From RUG11237 sp045119215 (GTDB lineage Bacteria > Bacillota > Clostridia > Lachnospirales > Lachnospiraceae), in assembly GCA_045119215.1 (NCBI GenBank), contig JBGVDD010000168.1, positions 81,563 to 145,562 of the forward strand: a stretch of 64,000 nt of DNA. Direction: 5' to 3'. Of the stretch, positions 25,657 to 35,809 are shown one piece after another (the first letter of the stretch is position 1; every line of letters starts with the position of its first letter). A program made the position numbers and the translations under genes. A model generated the notes under the pieces. That model had not been told where the DNA came from. It ran no database searches and saw only the letters and a program-made list of their open reading frames with translations.

Positions 25657-27345
25657 ATGGACCAAAAAGAATATAGAATAAACCGCAACTTATTACATGG
25701 ATGGTTTGTTATTGTTATAGTGTTGGTGGTAGCGTATTTGGGGGAATATTTAAAAGGTGTACGTACCTTAGAATATTGGATTGTTTTCTCTATTGTTACA
25801 AGTGTGCCACCTTTGGTCTGTTATATTATATATCGAAAAGACAAAAGGTCAGATAAATTGCGGTACCTGATTTTAGGTGGATATCTGATGATGTACTTTT
25901 TTGCTTTGATTACCGGAAGTACGACTATGGTGTTTACCTATATTTTTCCGCTGCTTACTCTGATTGTACTGTATCATGATCCTAGACTTGTATTAGAAAC
26001 ATTTTTTGTCACCGTGATTGCAAATATCATATATGTGGTAAAGAATTTTCGTAAGGGAATGATCACCCTGGAGAACAGTAAGGATATAGAAATAAAGTTT
26101 GCATTGATTATTTTATGCTTTGGTTTTTTGTATACCGCCTCAAAACTTTATAATTCCATACATAGACAGAATCTTCAATATGTGGATGAACTGAATGAAA
26201 AGCAAAGACGGTTACAAAATGCTACTTTGCAAAATATCATCACCATTGCAAATATTATTGATGCAAAGGATGAATATGCTAGGGGACATTCCAAAAGGGT
26301 GGCGGGTTATGCTTGTGCGCTGGCTAAGGAGTTACACTATACAGAAGAACAGATTCGGAATGTAGAATGTATAGGTCTGCTGCATGATATAGGTAAAATT
26401 GGAATGCCAGACGATATCCTAAATAAAATAGGGAAGCTTAGTGAAGATGAGTACAAGAAAATGAAGGATCATGTAGTGATTGGAGGAGAGATTCTAAATG
26501 GGAATGGCATGTTGGATGGTTTGACCCAGGGAGTAACCTACCACCATGAGAGATATGATGGAACCGGTTATCCAGAAGGGTTACGTGGAAAAGAAATTCC
26601 AGAAATAGCCCGCATTATTTGCATTGCGGATGCGTATGATGCCATGACCAGCTACAGAGTTTATCGTCACGGTTTAGCAGAAGATGAGATTATCCACGAA
26701 TTGGAAAGCAATAAGGGAAAGCAGTTTGATCCAGAGTTTGTGAGGATTTTTATTGAGCTTATCAAAGAAAAAAAGCTGGAAAGTATTCAACAAAATGGGG
26801 AATCTGGCAAAGAAGAATTAGATGATCAGAGCATAGTGTTATTACGTGAGGTAATAGCGAAGCAGAATGCAGAAAAGGAGAAAAAGTCAGAGTTAGATTA
26901 TCTTACTTCAACTTATCGTCGGGATATTGGTGAAAGAAAGATTATGGAATGTCTGGAAGGCAGCCATGGTGCAGTGATTCTGTTTGATATCAAAAATTTA
27001 CGGGAAGTGAACCATCGCTTAGGGATTATTGGAGGAGATTACCTTTTAGAATCCCTGGCGGAAATTCTAAGAGAATACCGGGAAGATGGAATTATAGTTC
27101 GTTATGCCGGAGATGAATTCCTGTGTTATCTTCCGAATATTTACATCAAGGAAGAGTTAGATGCTCAACTACGAGAATTAATGGCGCAGCTTGACATTTT
27201 TATACAGCAAAATAAGGATTATAGCAATGTAGAAATTTGTGCAGGAGTAGCTTTAAGTAGTCAAGTAGGAAAAGAATTTTGTCAATTAATGGTGGCGGTA
27301 GAGAATGCGTTGCATGATGCTAAAGAGAATGCATGCATAATGTAG
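25657..27345 (+). CDS. membrane HD-GYP protein with C-terminal GGDEF-like domain
   Basis: Residues 1-170 hold six or so membrane segments. The HD-GYP domain (about 192-371) has LLHDIGKIGMPDDIL and HHERYDGTGYPEGL, the intact metal and GYP motifs of cyclic-di-GMP phosphodiesterases. A GGDEF-like domain follows (about 412-558), where the signature reads YAGDEF, so the first glycine is replaced by alanine. The order HD-GYP before GGDEF is unusual. The protein may degrade cyclic-di-GMP with a weak or regulatory cyclase domain. Confidence 0.85.
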   Translation: MDQKEYRINRNLLHGWFVIVIVLVVAYLGEYLKGVRTLEYWIVFSIVTSVPPLVCYIIYRKDKRSDKLRYLILGGYLMMYFFALITGSTTMVFTYIFPLLTLIVLYHDPRLVLETFFVTVIANIIYVVKNFRKGMITLENSKDIEIKFALIILCFGFLYTASKLYNSIHRQNLQYVDELNEKQRRLQNATLQNIITIANIIDAKDEYARGHSKRVAGYACALAKELHYTEEQIRNVECIGLLHDIGKIGMPDDILNKIGKLSEDEYKKMKDHVVIGGEILNGNGMLDGLTQGVTYHHERYDGTGYPEGLRGKEIPEIARIICIADAYDAMTSYRVYRHGLAEDEIIHELESNKGKQFDPEFVRIFIELIKEKKLESIQQNGESGKEELDDQSIVLLREVIAKQNAEKEKKSELDYLTSTYRRDIGERKIMECLEGSHGAVILFDIKNLREVNHRLGIIGGDYLLESLAEILREYREDGIIVRYAGDEFLCYLPNIYIKEELDAQLRELMAQLDIFIQQNKDYSNVEICAGVALSSQVGKEFCQLMVAVENALHDAKENACIM

Positions 27346-27430
27346 AAAAAGGAGAAAAATGTATAGGGCGTCCGGTGGGCGTCCTTTTTGTAAATAGGTG
27401 TATATTAAGATAGTTTAGAGGAAAGTTTGT

Positions 27431-28426
27431 ATGGAACGGGAAAACAAAAATGTAAAACTGAATTTTTTGAAATGCTTTGCGTGCATAGGAGTGGTATTTA
27501 TTCATATAATGTTTCCGGGAATGTTTGGAAATATTGTTTCAAAGATTTCTCAATATGCAGTTCCGGTTTTCTTTATGATTGCGGGTTATTACGCATATGG
27601 AAAGGGTCAGGATGTAATAAAGAGGCGGTTATTGAAAATAATAAAAATATTTATATACGCATATGTCCTATTCTTCTGTTATCAAATAGCAAGTGTTGTG
27701 AAAAATCATGAATTGATATCCTGGTTTGGACAACACTTTAATTGGAAGACACCGATTAAATATATTTGTTTTTGTACCATAGATTTTGCAATACCTCTTT
27801 GGTACTTGATTGCAATGATAGAAACATATATCGTTTGGCTTATTGTAGTCAGGAAGGGGAAAGAGCAATTCATATTAAAGCTGCTGCCAATATTATTTGT
27901 TATGCAAATAATATTGGTTTCATACTGTGAAACAATGAGACTTGATTGGTTTTTGCATATCAATTTTATAACTCGGGCAATGCCCTGGTTTTTATTGGGG
28001 TATTATTTGCACACAAATAAATGGGAAAAACTGAGAAATATTCGTACGTATCAGTTGGTTGTAATGATTATTGTTGGATGTATGATTGCGCTAGCTCCCA
28101 CAGTGTTTAAATTATCATTTAGATTTTCCATTATTGGATACATTCCCTATGCATTTGGGTTGTTTATGCTGGCATTAAAGAATCCAACGAAGAGTATTTG
28201 TAAGCCACTGGAATTTATTGGTGAAAAATTGTCCTTAAATATATACATATTTCATGTTTTAATGGACAAAGTGATGGGAACTGTACTGGAACACATATTC
28301 AAAGTGGATATAGGGACATCCTTATTTTTATGGTGCAGACCAGTAATTGTTTTGCTTTGCTCTATCGTAGCATCGTGGATTGTATATATCTTCTTAAATG
28401 TAATTAATGAAAAAAAGGTTAGGTAA
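27431..28426 (+). CDS. acyltransferase family 3 membrane protein
   Basis: The 331-residue polytopic protein has about ten hydrophobic segments. The N-terminus LNFLKCFACIGVVFIHI carries the conserved histidine region of OafA/WecH-type O-acyltransferases. These modify surface polysaccharides or other envelope groups; the substrate here is unknown. AGAGGAAAG precedes the ATG. Confidence 0.85.
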   Translation: MERENKNVKLNFLKCFACIGVVFIHIMFPGMFGNIVSKISQYAVPVFFMIAGYYAYGKGQDVIKRRLLKIIKIFIYAYVLFFCYQIASVVKNHELISWFGQHFNWKTPIKYICFCTIDFAIPLWYLIAMIETYIVWLIVVRKGKEQFILKLLPILFVMQIILVSYCETMRLDWFLHINFITRAMPWFLLGYYLHTNKWEKLRNIRTYQLVVMIIVGCMIALAPTVFKLSFRFSIIGYIPYAFGLFMLALKNPTKSICKPLEFIGEKLSLNIYIFHVLMDKVMGTVLEHIFKVDIGTSLFLWCRPVIVLLCSIVASWIVYIFLNVINEKKVR

Positions 28427-28446
28427 ACAAAACACATAGCACCTTT

Positions 28447-28956
28447 TTAGTGTAGATTCATCCACTGTCCCATACGTTTATGTGTGGCTTTCGTACATAG
28501 TCCGGTAAACATCCCAGATACCACACCGCTGAGAAACAATACGGGAAAATATGCAATAACACTATAGGACTGTAGGATTAAAAATGCCATAGACAATTGT
28601 CCAATATTATGGAAAATAGCCCCTACAACACTTGTAATTACAATATGCTCTTTGCCAAGGAGATGATGAATTAACAGCATGGCAAAAAGGCAGAATAATC
28701 CACCGGCCAGGCTGTAAGCAAAGGAAATTATTTGTCCGGCAAAAATACTGCCTAGTATAATTCGCATCATCAAAACGCAAAGGGCATCCTTCCAAGTGCC
28801 ATTGATGAGTAGCCAGAGAGTGATGATATTGGCCAGTCCAAGTTTTACTCCGGGAATTGGAAGAATTGGTGGCAAGGCTGATTCCACCACAAATATGGCA
28901 AGAGCAATAGCGGTATACATTGCTAATAGTGTTATGTGTTTTGTCTTTATTTTCAT
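28447..28956 (-). CDS. Gx transporter family protein (HepI/ThiW-like membrane protein)
   Basis: The 169-residue, five- to six-segment membrane protein is of the family annotated as heptaprenyl diphosphate synthase component I or Gx transporter. The typical start is KHITLLAMYTAIALAIFV, followed by PPILPIPGVKLGLANI. It resembles ECF S-components, so a transport role is plausible. ATG 28956 is chosen because GGAGG lies just upstream on its strand; an in-frame ATG at 28968 precedes that site. An FMN-binding or ApbE partner, which is often adjacent, is absent. Confidence 0.82.
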   Translation of the reverse strand: MKIKTKHITLLAMYTAIALAIFVVESALPPILPIPGVKLGLANIITLWLLINGTWKDALCVLMMRIILGSIFAGQIISFAYSLAGGLFCLFAMLLIHHLLGKEHIVITSVVGAIFHNIGQLSMAFLILQSYSVIAYFPVLFLSGVVSGMFTGLCTKATHKRMGQWMNLH

Positions 28957-29068
28957 GAAAACCTCCATATTGTAATATTCTCAAGAGATATAATATATGA
29001 TTACTTGTGAAATTGTATCAGTACTCCATTGAAAATACAACAATATTTTTATGAAAAAATTTTTGCAA

Positions 29069-29179
29069 TAAGGTTAGTTGCGGCTAATGAAGGCTTTGAA
29101 GCTGGAGATCAAATATTGATTTATAAGTGTGGAGTAAAGATGAAATGTACTGGAGAAAAAATATTTTCTGTAGTATAGT
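29069..29179 (+). pseudogene. possible 3' gene remnant, unidentified
   Basis: The 266-base gap before the alcohol dehydrogenase contains a frame reading RLVAANEGFEAGDQILIYKC... to a TAG at 29177-29179, without a start or ribosome site. Its composition looks protein-like (GDQILIYKCG), as in the tail of a beta-rich domain, but I do not recognise the family. Low confidence. Confidence 0.2.
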
Positions 29180-29222
29180 TTAGTGTGTAGCTTTTGATAA
29201 AAATAATAAGGAGGGTATTCAA

Positions 29223-30419
29223 ATGAATAATTTTATTTATGAAACACCTACAAAGGTGTATTTTGGAAAAAATGAAGAATTAAAGGTGGGAAAGCTGGTT
29301 GCGGAGTATCATCCGCAAAAGGTTTTAATTCATTATGGTGGAAAGTCTGCAAAGGAAAGCGGATTATTAGATAGGGTTAAAAAGTGTCTGACGGATGAAG
29401 GAATCAAGTATGTGGAGCTTGGAGGAGTTGTAGCAAATCCAGAGCTTAAGCTTGTAAGAGAGGGAATTAAGCTTTGTATAGATGAAAAAGTGGATTTTAT
29501 TTTGGCGGTAGGGGGTGGTTCCGTAATAGATTCTGCCAAAGATATTGCCAATGGAGCAGCAAATTCAGAGGTAGATGTCTGGGATTTTTCACTAAGAAAA
29601 TGTACACCTGCAAAAACACTGAACAAGGGGGCTGTTCTGACGCTTTCAGCAGCCGGATCTGAAATGTCCAATTCCTGTGTTATTACCAACACCGAAACCG
29701 GGGAAAAAAGAGGTTACAGTTCGGATTGTAATCGGATGGATTTTGCTATTGAAAATCCAGAACTGACATATACAGTCAGCCCTTACCAGACTGCCTGCGG
29801 AATTGTTGATATTTCTATGCATACAATTGAAAGATATTTCTGCCCGGGAGAAGATACTTACTTGACGGATGCAATTGCTGAGGCTGTCATTAGGAGTGTA
29901 TTAAAAGCCGGAGTAGATTGCCTTGAAAATCCAAAAAATTATGAAGCCAGGGCTAATATGATGTGGGCTTCCTCTCTTGCACACAATGGATTAACACAAT
30001 GTGGACGTGAGTGTCAGCTTGTAGTGCATCAGTTTGAACACGAAGTTTCAGGTATGTATCCTGAGATTGCCCATGGCGCAGGACTTGCTGCAATTTGGTG
30101 TAGCTGGGCCAGATATGTATATAGAGCCAATATAAACAGATGGCTGCAATATGCTCATAATGTGTGGAATCTTGAGATAGATTTTGAGCATCCTGAGAAG
30201 ACAATTGAACAGGCAATTGACAAACAGGAGCAATATTATATTTCTATTGGGATGCCTGTAAATCTCAAGTCTTTGGGAGTGGAAAGAGAATCACTTGAAA
30301 GCCTTGCCTTGGGTTGCTCCAGAAATAAGACCAGAACTCTTATTGGATATAAAACACTTGAGTATGAGGATATTTTAAAAATCTTTGAAATGGCATATAG
30401 TAGACCGGTTACTGTATAG
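29223..30419 (+). CDS. iron-containing alcohol dehydrogenase (butanol dehydrogenase type)
   Basis: The 398-residue group III alcohol dehydrogenase starts NNFIYETPTKVYFGKN. It has the NAD(P) motif VGGGSVIDSAKDIANGA (residues 93-109) and metal-binding histidines in DISMHTIERYF, VHQFEHEVSG and IAHGAGLA. It reduces aldehydes in fermentation, being closest in style to BdhA/YqhD. AAGGAGGGT precedes the ATG. The gene appears to stand alone. Confidence 0.93.
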   Translation: MNNFIYETPTKVYFGKNEELKVGKLVAEYHPQKVLIHYGGKSAKESGLLDRVKKCLTDEGIKYVELGGVVANPELKLVREGIKLCIDEKVDFILAVGGGSVIDSAKDIANGAANSEVDVWDFSLRKCTPAKTLNKGAVLTLSAAGSEMSNSCVITNTETGEKRGYSSDCNRMDFAIENPELTYTVSPYQTACGIVDISMHTIERYFCPGEDTYLTDAIAEAVIRSVLKAGVDCLENPKNYEARANMMWASSLAHNGLTQCGRECQLVVHQFEHEVSGMYPEIAHGAGLAAIWCSWARYVYRANINRWLQYAHNVWNLEIDFEHPEKTIEQAIDKQEQYYISIGMPVNLKSLGVERESLESLALGCSRNKTRTLIGYKTLEYEDILKIFEMAYSRPVTV

Positions 30420-30466
30420 ATGCAGATAAAAAGAGTGGAAACTTAATTTGTAAAGGAGTAAAACAA

Positions 30467-33400
30467 ATGAAAAGGAAGAAAGGGCTAGCACTGCTTCTTG
30501 CAGGAATTATGGCGCTGGGAAGCGTACTTTGTGACAATCCTATTGGTGTTGTTCAGGTGAAAGGTGAGGAGACCAAAAGTGTAATAGAATCAGAAAGGCC
30601 AGATGACCAATGGGAGAATAAAGCATCCATAGCAGAAGCCGGGAAATATAAAGAAATTGATTATAGTTTTCTTAAGAATTTTAATTTTTTGGCTTCTACA
30701 GATGCCACAATTATGGAAACCTTTGATTCGGTAGAGGAGTTAAAGACAAGTACGGATAAGAGATTACAAAAAGGCGCACATGTAATGGTTAGAGGATACT
30801 ATGAACCGGGGGATGGAGGCGCATTTGAATATGTAATCAAAGGTAAGAATGAAAAGCAGATTAGTGTAGAACTTGCAAATGGTTTGTTCGCAGAGCCAAT
30901 ACCTGTGACAACAAAAATTGGTGACGAGAACTATGTGGCACTTAGTATTAAGCAGTTTGGTGCGAAAGGGGATGGTGTTAATTCGGACAATGCAGGATTT
31001 AACAACACTGTACTTTTTGCAGAAAATTATATGAAGGCAAACGCTGATACAGTAGACAGGGCAATTATATATATCCCAGAAGGTGAATATAAGTGTACAG
31101 ACCAGCTGGTAGTGGGACATGACAAGACATTGTATCTGCCAATGGGAGCATCAAATTTATCTATTGTAGGCGAAGGGGATAAGTCTGTATTTTTTACGGA
31201 CAATGATTATAGAAAAGATTCCGGTTACCAGGAGCATTTTTTTCAGACCTGGCGAGGCTATAATGTTTACTATGCAAACTTTAGAGTTGAGGCAAGAGAA
31301 GTTGACTTATATCACTATATGAGACAGTTCACAATGACATATTGTGACAATGTGTATGTAGATAACGTAGACCTTATTGTCCCGGAAGAGGCCTGGAGTG
31401 GTTATTACTTTGAGGACAAGCAGTACTCAAATCTTTGCTGTTATTGTGGTAACAAAAATATAACTGTTGATGGTTGCTATTTTGAGCAGATGAGTGGAAC
31501 CTATCGAGGAGCAAATGTAGGTGTTCTTGATATCTGGTCACATGGTGAGGAAAACATCACTATTATGAACTGTGATATGGTTGGCAATGCTCGTGACGAG
31601 CAGATAGGATTTTTCAGTACTTCCAAAGAAACAGCTTATGTAAAGAATGTTGATTTTATCAATAATACAATACATTCCTATAGTCCTAAATACGTAGATG
31701 TGGTAAAAAATGCAACTATGAGATTTACAATTGCATACAATGATTCCGTGGGTGTGGAGGACATTCACATTGCGGGAAATCATTTTATTTCTGAATGTGA
31801 TTCAAAATTCATGACATTTGGTAATGTAAAAAAGTGTCTGATTGAAGATAATATTATGGAAATGTATTGTTCCTATAGTACATGGTCAACAATATTCGAT
31901 TCCTCCTGTTTCAACGAAGATGGTGTTGTATGTAAAAACAATGAATTTTTCATTTCTTCTTATGAAAATTTTGGGAAAGGAAACATTATAGGTGGCAGTG
32001 GAAAAATGAAATTTATTGAAAACCGCGTGCTTATGGATGTTCCCTTGGTATTTGGGATTTATGGAAGTTACCTAAAGGATAACGAATTTATCAGTTTTAA
32101 GATGCTTGGCTCTAGTCAGGGGCATGGTATTGCAAGTTTAGGTGATGGTGGCGTATGTGAGGGAAATAAAGTAGTGGCGTATGGGGGCTTGAGTGAGCTT
32201 TGCTGCTTTGGAAGTAACTCAGATACCGCGACAGCATCATTTAGCAATAATACAATTTATGATATGGAAAAATCTCATGGACAAAGGGGCGCTTGGACTG
32301 CACTGATGAAATTTGCAGCAAAAGCAAAACAGATAGATGTAGTGGGAAATAAATATTATGCACCCAATAAGGCATTTGATAAATCTGACGGTACCGGTGT
32401 GTATGATGTAAACGCAGATGGAGAAGTGGTAACTGTATCAGATAAGGCAAAAAAGGAGAATGAGGACGGTACAAAGACATACTACAACAGAATTTTTTAT
32501 TACAGATGTGCGGATGAAAAAATAGTGTCAAATTTAAATGTAAAGGACAATATTTTTCAAGGAGCCATGGGATTTACAGCACATGGCTCAAAAGAAGGAA
32601 CCAATTTTGACCTTACAAATAACCAGTTTATAGATACAACGGAGCTTACCTCTGATGTGGCGGCTTCCAAAATTGAAATTGTACATAATGGAGTGGTAAC
32701 TTCAAAGTTAGCATCTGCAGATGATAAACTGACACTTCGTGCGAATGTCTATATTCCAACAGAATATGGGACAGATGAAGAAGGAAACAGCGTGGTTACC
32801 AAGGAAGAATTAACAGAGGAGCGAAATGTAAAATGGTATTCTTCCGTAGAAAGCATAGCATCTGTTGATGACAATGGCGTTGTAACCAAGCACAAAAATG
32901 GAACAGTTAAGATTTTTGCCATAACAGAGGATGGTACAAAGAATTATGCAGAATGTCTCGTTACTTTTGAGGATAAGAAGGTTCAGGCAATTCAGCTTGA
33001 AGATGAAAATATGACTCTTCAGGTAGGACTCAAGAACTATATAAATTACAGTGTTGTTCCGGAAAACGCAACGAATGAAGTCATCTTTACGTCATCAAAT
33101 GAAGATGTAGCAACAGTGAATAGATATGGTCTGGTACAGGCAAAAGCCCTTGGAGATGCAATTATTACCTTAAAGACGGTTGATGGTTCTGATATCGTTA
33201 AAACAGTTAATGTGCATGTGGAGGACACAACTGTCAGAAAAATCAATATGTCACAATCCTATTATGAGTTGTCCAATTCACAGATAGGTTCTACCGTGCA
33301 GTTGACCGTTGGTTCTTACTTCCCAGATTCCGCTGTAAATAAGCAGATAGGTAAATGGAAAAGTTCAAATGAAAACATTTTGACAGTAGATAATAATGGT

Positions 33401-35644
33401 CTGGTGACAATTAAGAAATACGGTGTTGCACGGATAGATGCTTATTCTACAGATGAGAGCTGCTATGGAAGTACTACATTCTATATTGGAAATCCAAAAG
33501 TTGAAAACCTTAGAGTAACCGCAAGGAATAATAAAAGTGTCACCCTTGAGTGGGACAAGCTGGATGATACATATGGTTATTATGTATTTCAATGGAATGA
33601 TGAACAGGCAAAATATGAATGTGTGAACGAAGATAAATATACAACAGAAGGCAAATATGTTGTAAATAATCTTGAGAGCGGAAAAACATATAAATTTGCA
33701 GTATGCGGATTTTTCTCAAACTGGCAAACTGGAAGCAGAAGATTAATTTATGGTGATTTTTCAGAAATTGATGCAGCTACCACTCAAAAAGAAGTAATCA
33801 CAGGTTACAAGCTGGATAATACTGTAGTTTCCCTTTCGCCTTACAAAAAGGAGGTTACAGTATCCGTAAAATATTTGCCGGAAAATGCAAAGATTGAAAA
33901 TCTTGATTTTTCATATAAGGTAGAGGATGAAAATGTGGCGACGGCGGAAAGGATTACAAAAGAGAATGCAGCAGCCAATGAATTGACCTTCAAAATCACC
34001 TATGTTGGCAGCGGAAAGACAAGACTTGTAGTAAAGAGTAACGATGAACTCTCCGTAGAAGGAGTTATAAAAATCGGATGTGTTGAAGGGAAAGTGGCGC
34101 ATGATAAAGTAACCACAACCCTTAATGGTTATAAGAATGGCACCATAACCTTTGAAGGGCTTGAGGATGAATCAAAAATTGACGGTTACTACCTGCTTAG
34201 AACCTGCACAATGGTTCTGAAACCATATGTTTTTATTCCAAAAAATGGTGAAAAAACTTATACATATACAGACACGGAAGTGTCAGCAGGAACTACTTAC
34301 AGATACAGCATAACGCCTGTGCAGTTTGATGGTACGGATTATTTTTATGACCAGGATTACAGAGAATGTTATATGGGGCATTATCTTTCCTATCCGGAAT
34401 TTGTGCCGGCAGCAAGCATATTATTTGATTATGACTCTGATACACTTTCAATGAAATCAGGTGAGGAGAAAGAGATTAATGCTCTGATTCACCCTGAGAT
34501 TCCTGAAGGAACATCAGAAGAAGAGGCAGAGAAAATAGAGCCCACATTTAAAGATGTATACTGGAAAATTGATGATGAAAGTGTTGCCAGTATCGTAACT
34601 GACAAAAATAAAGTGACAGTAAAAGCATTAAAATCAGGTCAGACAGTACTTGGCGCTTACACCACAGATGGAAGTAATGTATTAAAACGAGTAAATATTG
34701 TAGTAGAATTGTTGGATATAACAAAAGCGACAGCAGTATATGAACAAAATCAGATATATACCGGAAGAGCTATTGAGCCGGAGGTAACCGTAAAAATTGG
34801 TGACGAAGTCCTGACAAAAGATATTGATTATAAAGTTTCCTACAAGAATAATATTTCTGTGGGAATGGCTAAAATGATTGTAACAGGAATTGGAAAATAT
34901 GGTGGTCAAAAAACCTTAGAATTTAATATAAAAGTATCTGAGACAGAGCCTACCATCATAATAGAACCTACCGTGACAACAGAACCTACCATAACGGCAG
35001 AGCCTACCATAACAGTAGAGCCAACCGTGACAATAAACCCTACCACAACAATAGCGCCTACTGTGTCCGCGAAACCTACAAAGCAGGCAGAAAAACAAGA
35101 CGCTTCTGTAAAGAAGATTTCAAAGACAACAGTAAAGACAGCGGTAACAACAAGAAACGGCATAAAGATTTCCTGGAAACAGGTAAAGAATGCAACAGGA
35201 TATCGTATATACAGAAAAACAGGCAAAGGTAAATTTAAAGTTATAAAAGTCATAAGAAATGGAAAGACAACTTCTTTGATCGATAAGAGAATAAGTAAAA
35301 AGTCAGTGTATGTATATAAGGTGAGAGCATACAGAGGAAAGACAATTGGGAAAGATTCTAATAGAATTACAGCCAGATACCTTAGCACCCCAAAGCTTAC
35401 ATCAGTGAAAAAAAGTGAAAAACAAATTAAACTTACCTGGAACAAAGTAAAAGGTGCAAAAGGATATAAAGTATACAGAAGAACTGACAACGGCAAATAT
35501 AAGCTGGTTGCAAAGATTAAGAATTCATCAAAACTTAGTTATACTGACAGTAAGATAAAATCCCAAAGTGTATATACGTACAAGATTGTAGCTTACTATA
35601 AAAATTCATTAAGCACGTATTCTAAAGCAAAAAAAGTGAAATAG
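30467..35644 (+). CDS. giant secreted beta-helix protein with Big2, FN3 and Thr/Pro linker
   Basis: The 1725-residue protein starts with a Sec signal (KRKKGLALLLAGIMALGSVL). A pectate-lyase-superfamily right-handed beta-helix (about 155-740) begins with LSIKQFGAKGDGVNSDN. It is followed by Big2-like Ig domains (about 785-1005), an FN3 (1008-1108), further Ig-like parts, a YTGRAIEPEVTV repeat (about 1428), a Thr/Pro/Glu linker (about 1493-1538) and two FN3-like domains with WKQVKNATGYRIYR and WNKVKGAKGYKVYR. There is no LPxTG or SLH anchor. It may bind or cleave glycans or act as an adhesin. AAAGGAG precedes the ATG. Confidence 0.85.
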   Translation: MKRKKGLALLLAGIMALGSVLCDNPIGVVQVKGEETKSVIESERPDDQWENKASIAEAGKYKEIDYSFLKNFNFLASTDATIMETFDSVEELKTSTDKRLQKGAHVMVRGYYEPGDGGAFEYVIKGKNEKQISVELANGLFAEPIPVTTKIGDENYVALSIKQFGAKGDGVNSDNAGFNNTVLFAENYMKANADTVDRAIIYIPEGEYKCTDQLVVGHDKTLYLPMGASNLSIVGEGDKSVFFTDNDYRKDSGYQEHFFQTWRGYNVYYANFRVEAREVDLYHYMRQFTMTYCDNVYVDNVDLIVPEEAWSGYYFEDKQYSNLCCYCGNKNITVDGCYFEQMSGTYRGANVGVLDIWSHGEENITIMNCDMVGNARDEQIGFFSTSKETAYVKNVDFINNTIHSYSPKYVDVVKNATMRFTIAYNDSVGVEDIHIAGNHFISECDSKFMTFGNVKKCLIEDNIMEMYCSYSTWSTIFDSSCFNEDGVVCKNNEFFISSYENFGKGNIIGGSGKMKFIENRVLMDVPLVFGIYGSYLKDNEFISFKMLGSSQGHGIASLGDGGVCEGNKVVAYGGLSELCCFGSNSDTATASFSNNTIYDMEKSHGQRGAWTALMKFAAKAKQIDVVGNKYYAPNKAFDKSDGTGVYDVNADGEVVTVSDKAKKENEDGTKTYYNRIFYYRCADEKIVSNLNVKDNIFQGAMGFTAHGSKEGTNFDLTNNQFIDTTELTSDVAASKIEIVHNGVVTSKLASADDKLTLRANVYIPTEYGTDEEGNSVVTKEELTEERNVKWYSSVESIASVDDNGVVTKHKNGTVKIFAITEDGTKNYAECLVTFEDKKVQAIQLEDENMTLQVGLKNYINYSVVPENATNEVIFTSSNEDVATVNRYGLVQAKALGDAIITLKTVDGSDIVKTVNVHVEDTTVRKINMSQSYYELSNSQIGSTVQLTVGSYFPDSAVNKQIGKWKSSNENILTVDNNGLVTIKKYGVARIDAYSTDESCYGSTTFYIGNPKVENLRVTARNNKSVTLEWDKLDDTYGYYVFQWNDEQAKYECVNEDKYTTEGKYVVNNLESGKTYKFAVCGFFSNWQTGSRRLIYGDFSEIDAATTQKEVITGYKLDNTVVSLSPYKKEVTVSVKYLPENAKIENLDFSYKVEDENVATAERITKENAAANELTFKITYVGSGKTRLVVKSNDELSVEGVIKIGCVEGKVAHDKVTTTLNGYKNGTITFEGLEDESKIDGYYLLRTCTMVLKPYVFIPKNGEKTYTYTDTEVSAGTTYRYSITPVQFDGTDYFYDQDYRECYMGHYLSYPEFVPAASILFDYDSDTLSMKSGEEKEINALIHPEIPEGTSEEEAEKIEPTFKDVYWKIDDESVASIVTDKNKVTVKALKSGQTVLGAYTTDGSNVLKRVNIVVELLDITKATAVYEQNQIYTGRAIEPEVTVKIGDEVLTKDIDYKVSYKNNISVGMAKMIVTGIGKYGGQKTLEFNIKVSETEPTIIIEPTVTTEPTITAEPTITVEPTVTINPTTTIAPTVSAKPTKQAEKQDASVKKISKTTVKTAVTTRNGIKISWKQVKNATGYRIYRKTGKGKFKVIKVIRNGKTTSLIDKRISKKSVYVYKVRAYRGKTIGKDSNRITARYLSTPKLTSVKKSEKQIKLTWNKVKGAKGYKVYRRTDNGKYKLVAKIKNSSKLSYTDSKIKSQSVYTYKIVAYYKNSLSTYSKAKKVK

Positions 35645-35654
35645 CAGAAGCATT

Positions 35655-35688
35655 AAAGGCACCCAGGCTTATGGCTTGGGTGCCTTTT
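35655..35688 (+). terminator. terminator of the giant secreted protein gene
   Basis: AAAGGCACCCAGGC pairs with GCTTGGGTGCCTTTT around a short loop and is followed by T residues, 11 bases after the stop codon. It is a strong intrinsic terminator and marks the end of the conserved half of the window. Confidence 0.88.
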
Positions 35689-35730
35689 GACTCGAAGAAA
35701 GCAACAAATTGTAATGAAAATTTAATAATA

Positions 35731-35777
35731 AATTATCAAACCTCGTAGTTGATTTTTTGATAATTTCTGCATATAAT
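35731..35777 (+). promoter_or_regulatory. phd promoter with embedded inverted repeat
   Basis: TTGATT-17-TATAAT (35749-35777) forms the promoter. AATTATCAAA (35731-35740) and TTTGATAATT (35756-35765) are perfect 10-base inverted arms, the second lying in the -35/-10 spacer. This fits an autoregulatory operator for the Phd antitoxin that follows. Confidence 0.65.
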
Positions 35778-35809
35778 ACAAGTAGAAAAAAGCATTGGAG
35801 GTGTTTATT

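Noticed and set aside
34945..35080. Tandem repeats resembling a satellite or CRISPR
   Set aside because: They code for a (T/V)EPT-type linker in frame, typical of secreted proteins.
34906..35496. A 196-codon hydrophobic frame on the - strand
   Set aside because: Antisense to the Thr/Pro and Lys-rich C-terminus of the giant secreted protein; the apparent membrane protein is a by-product of codon bias.
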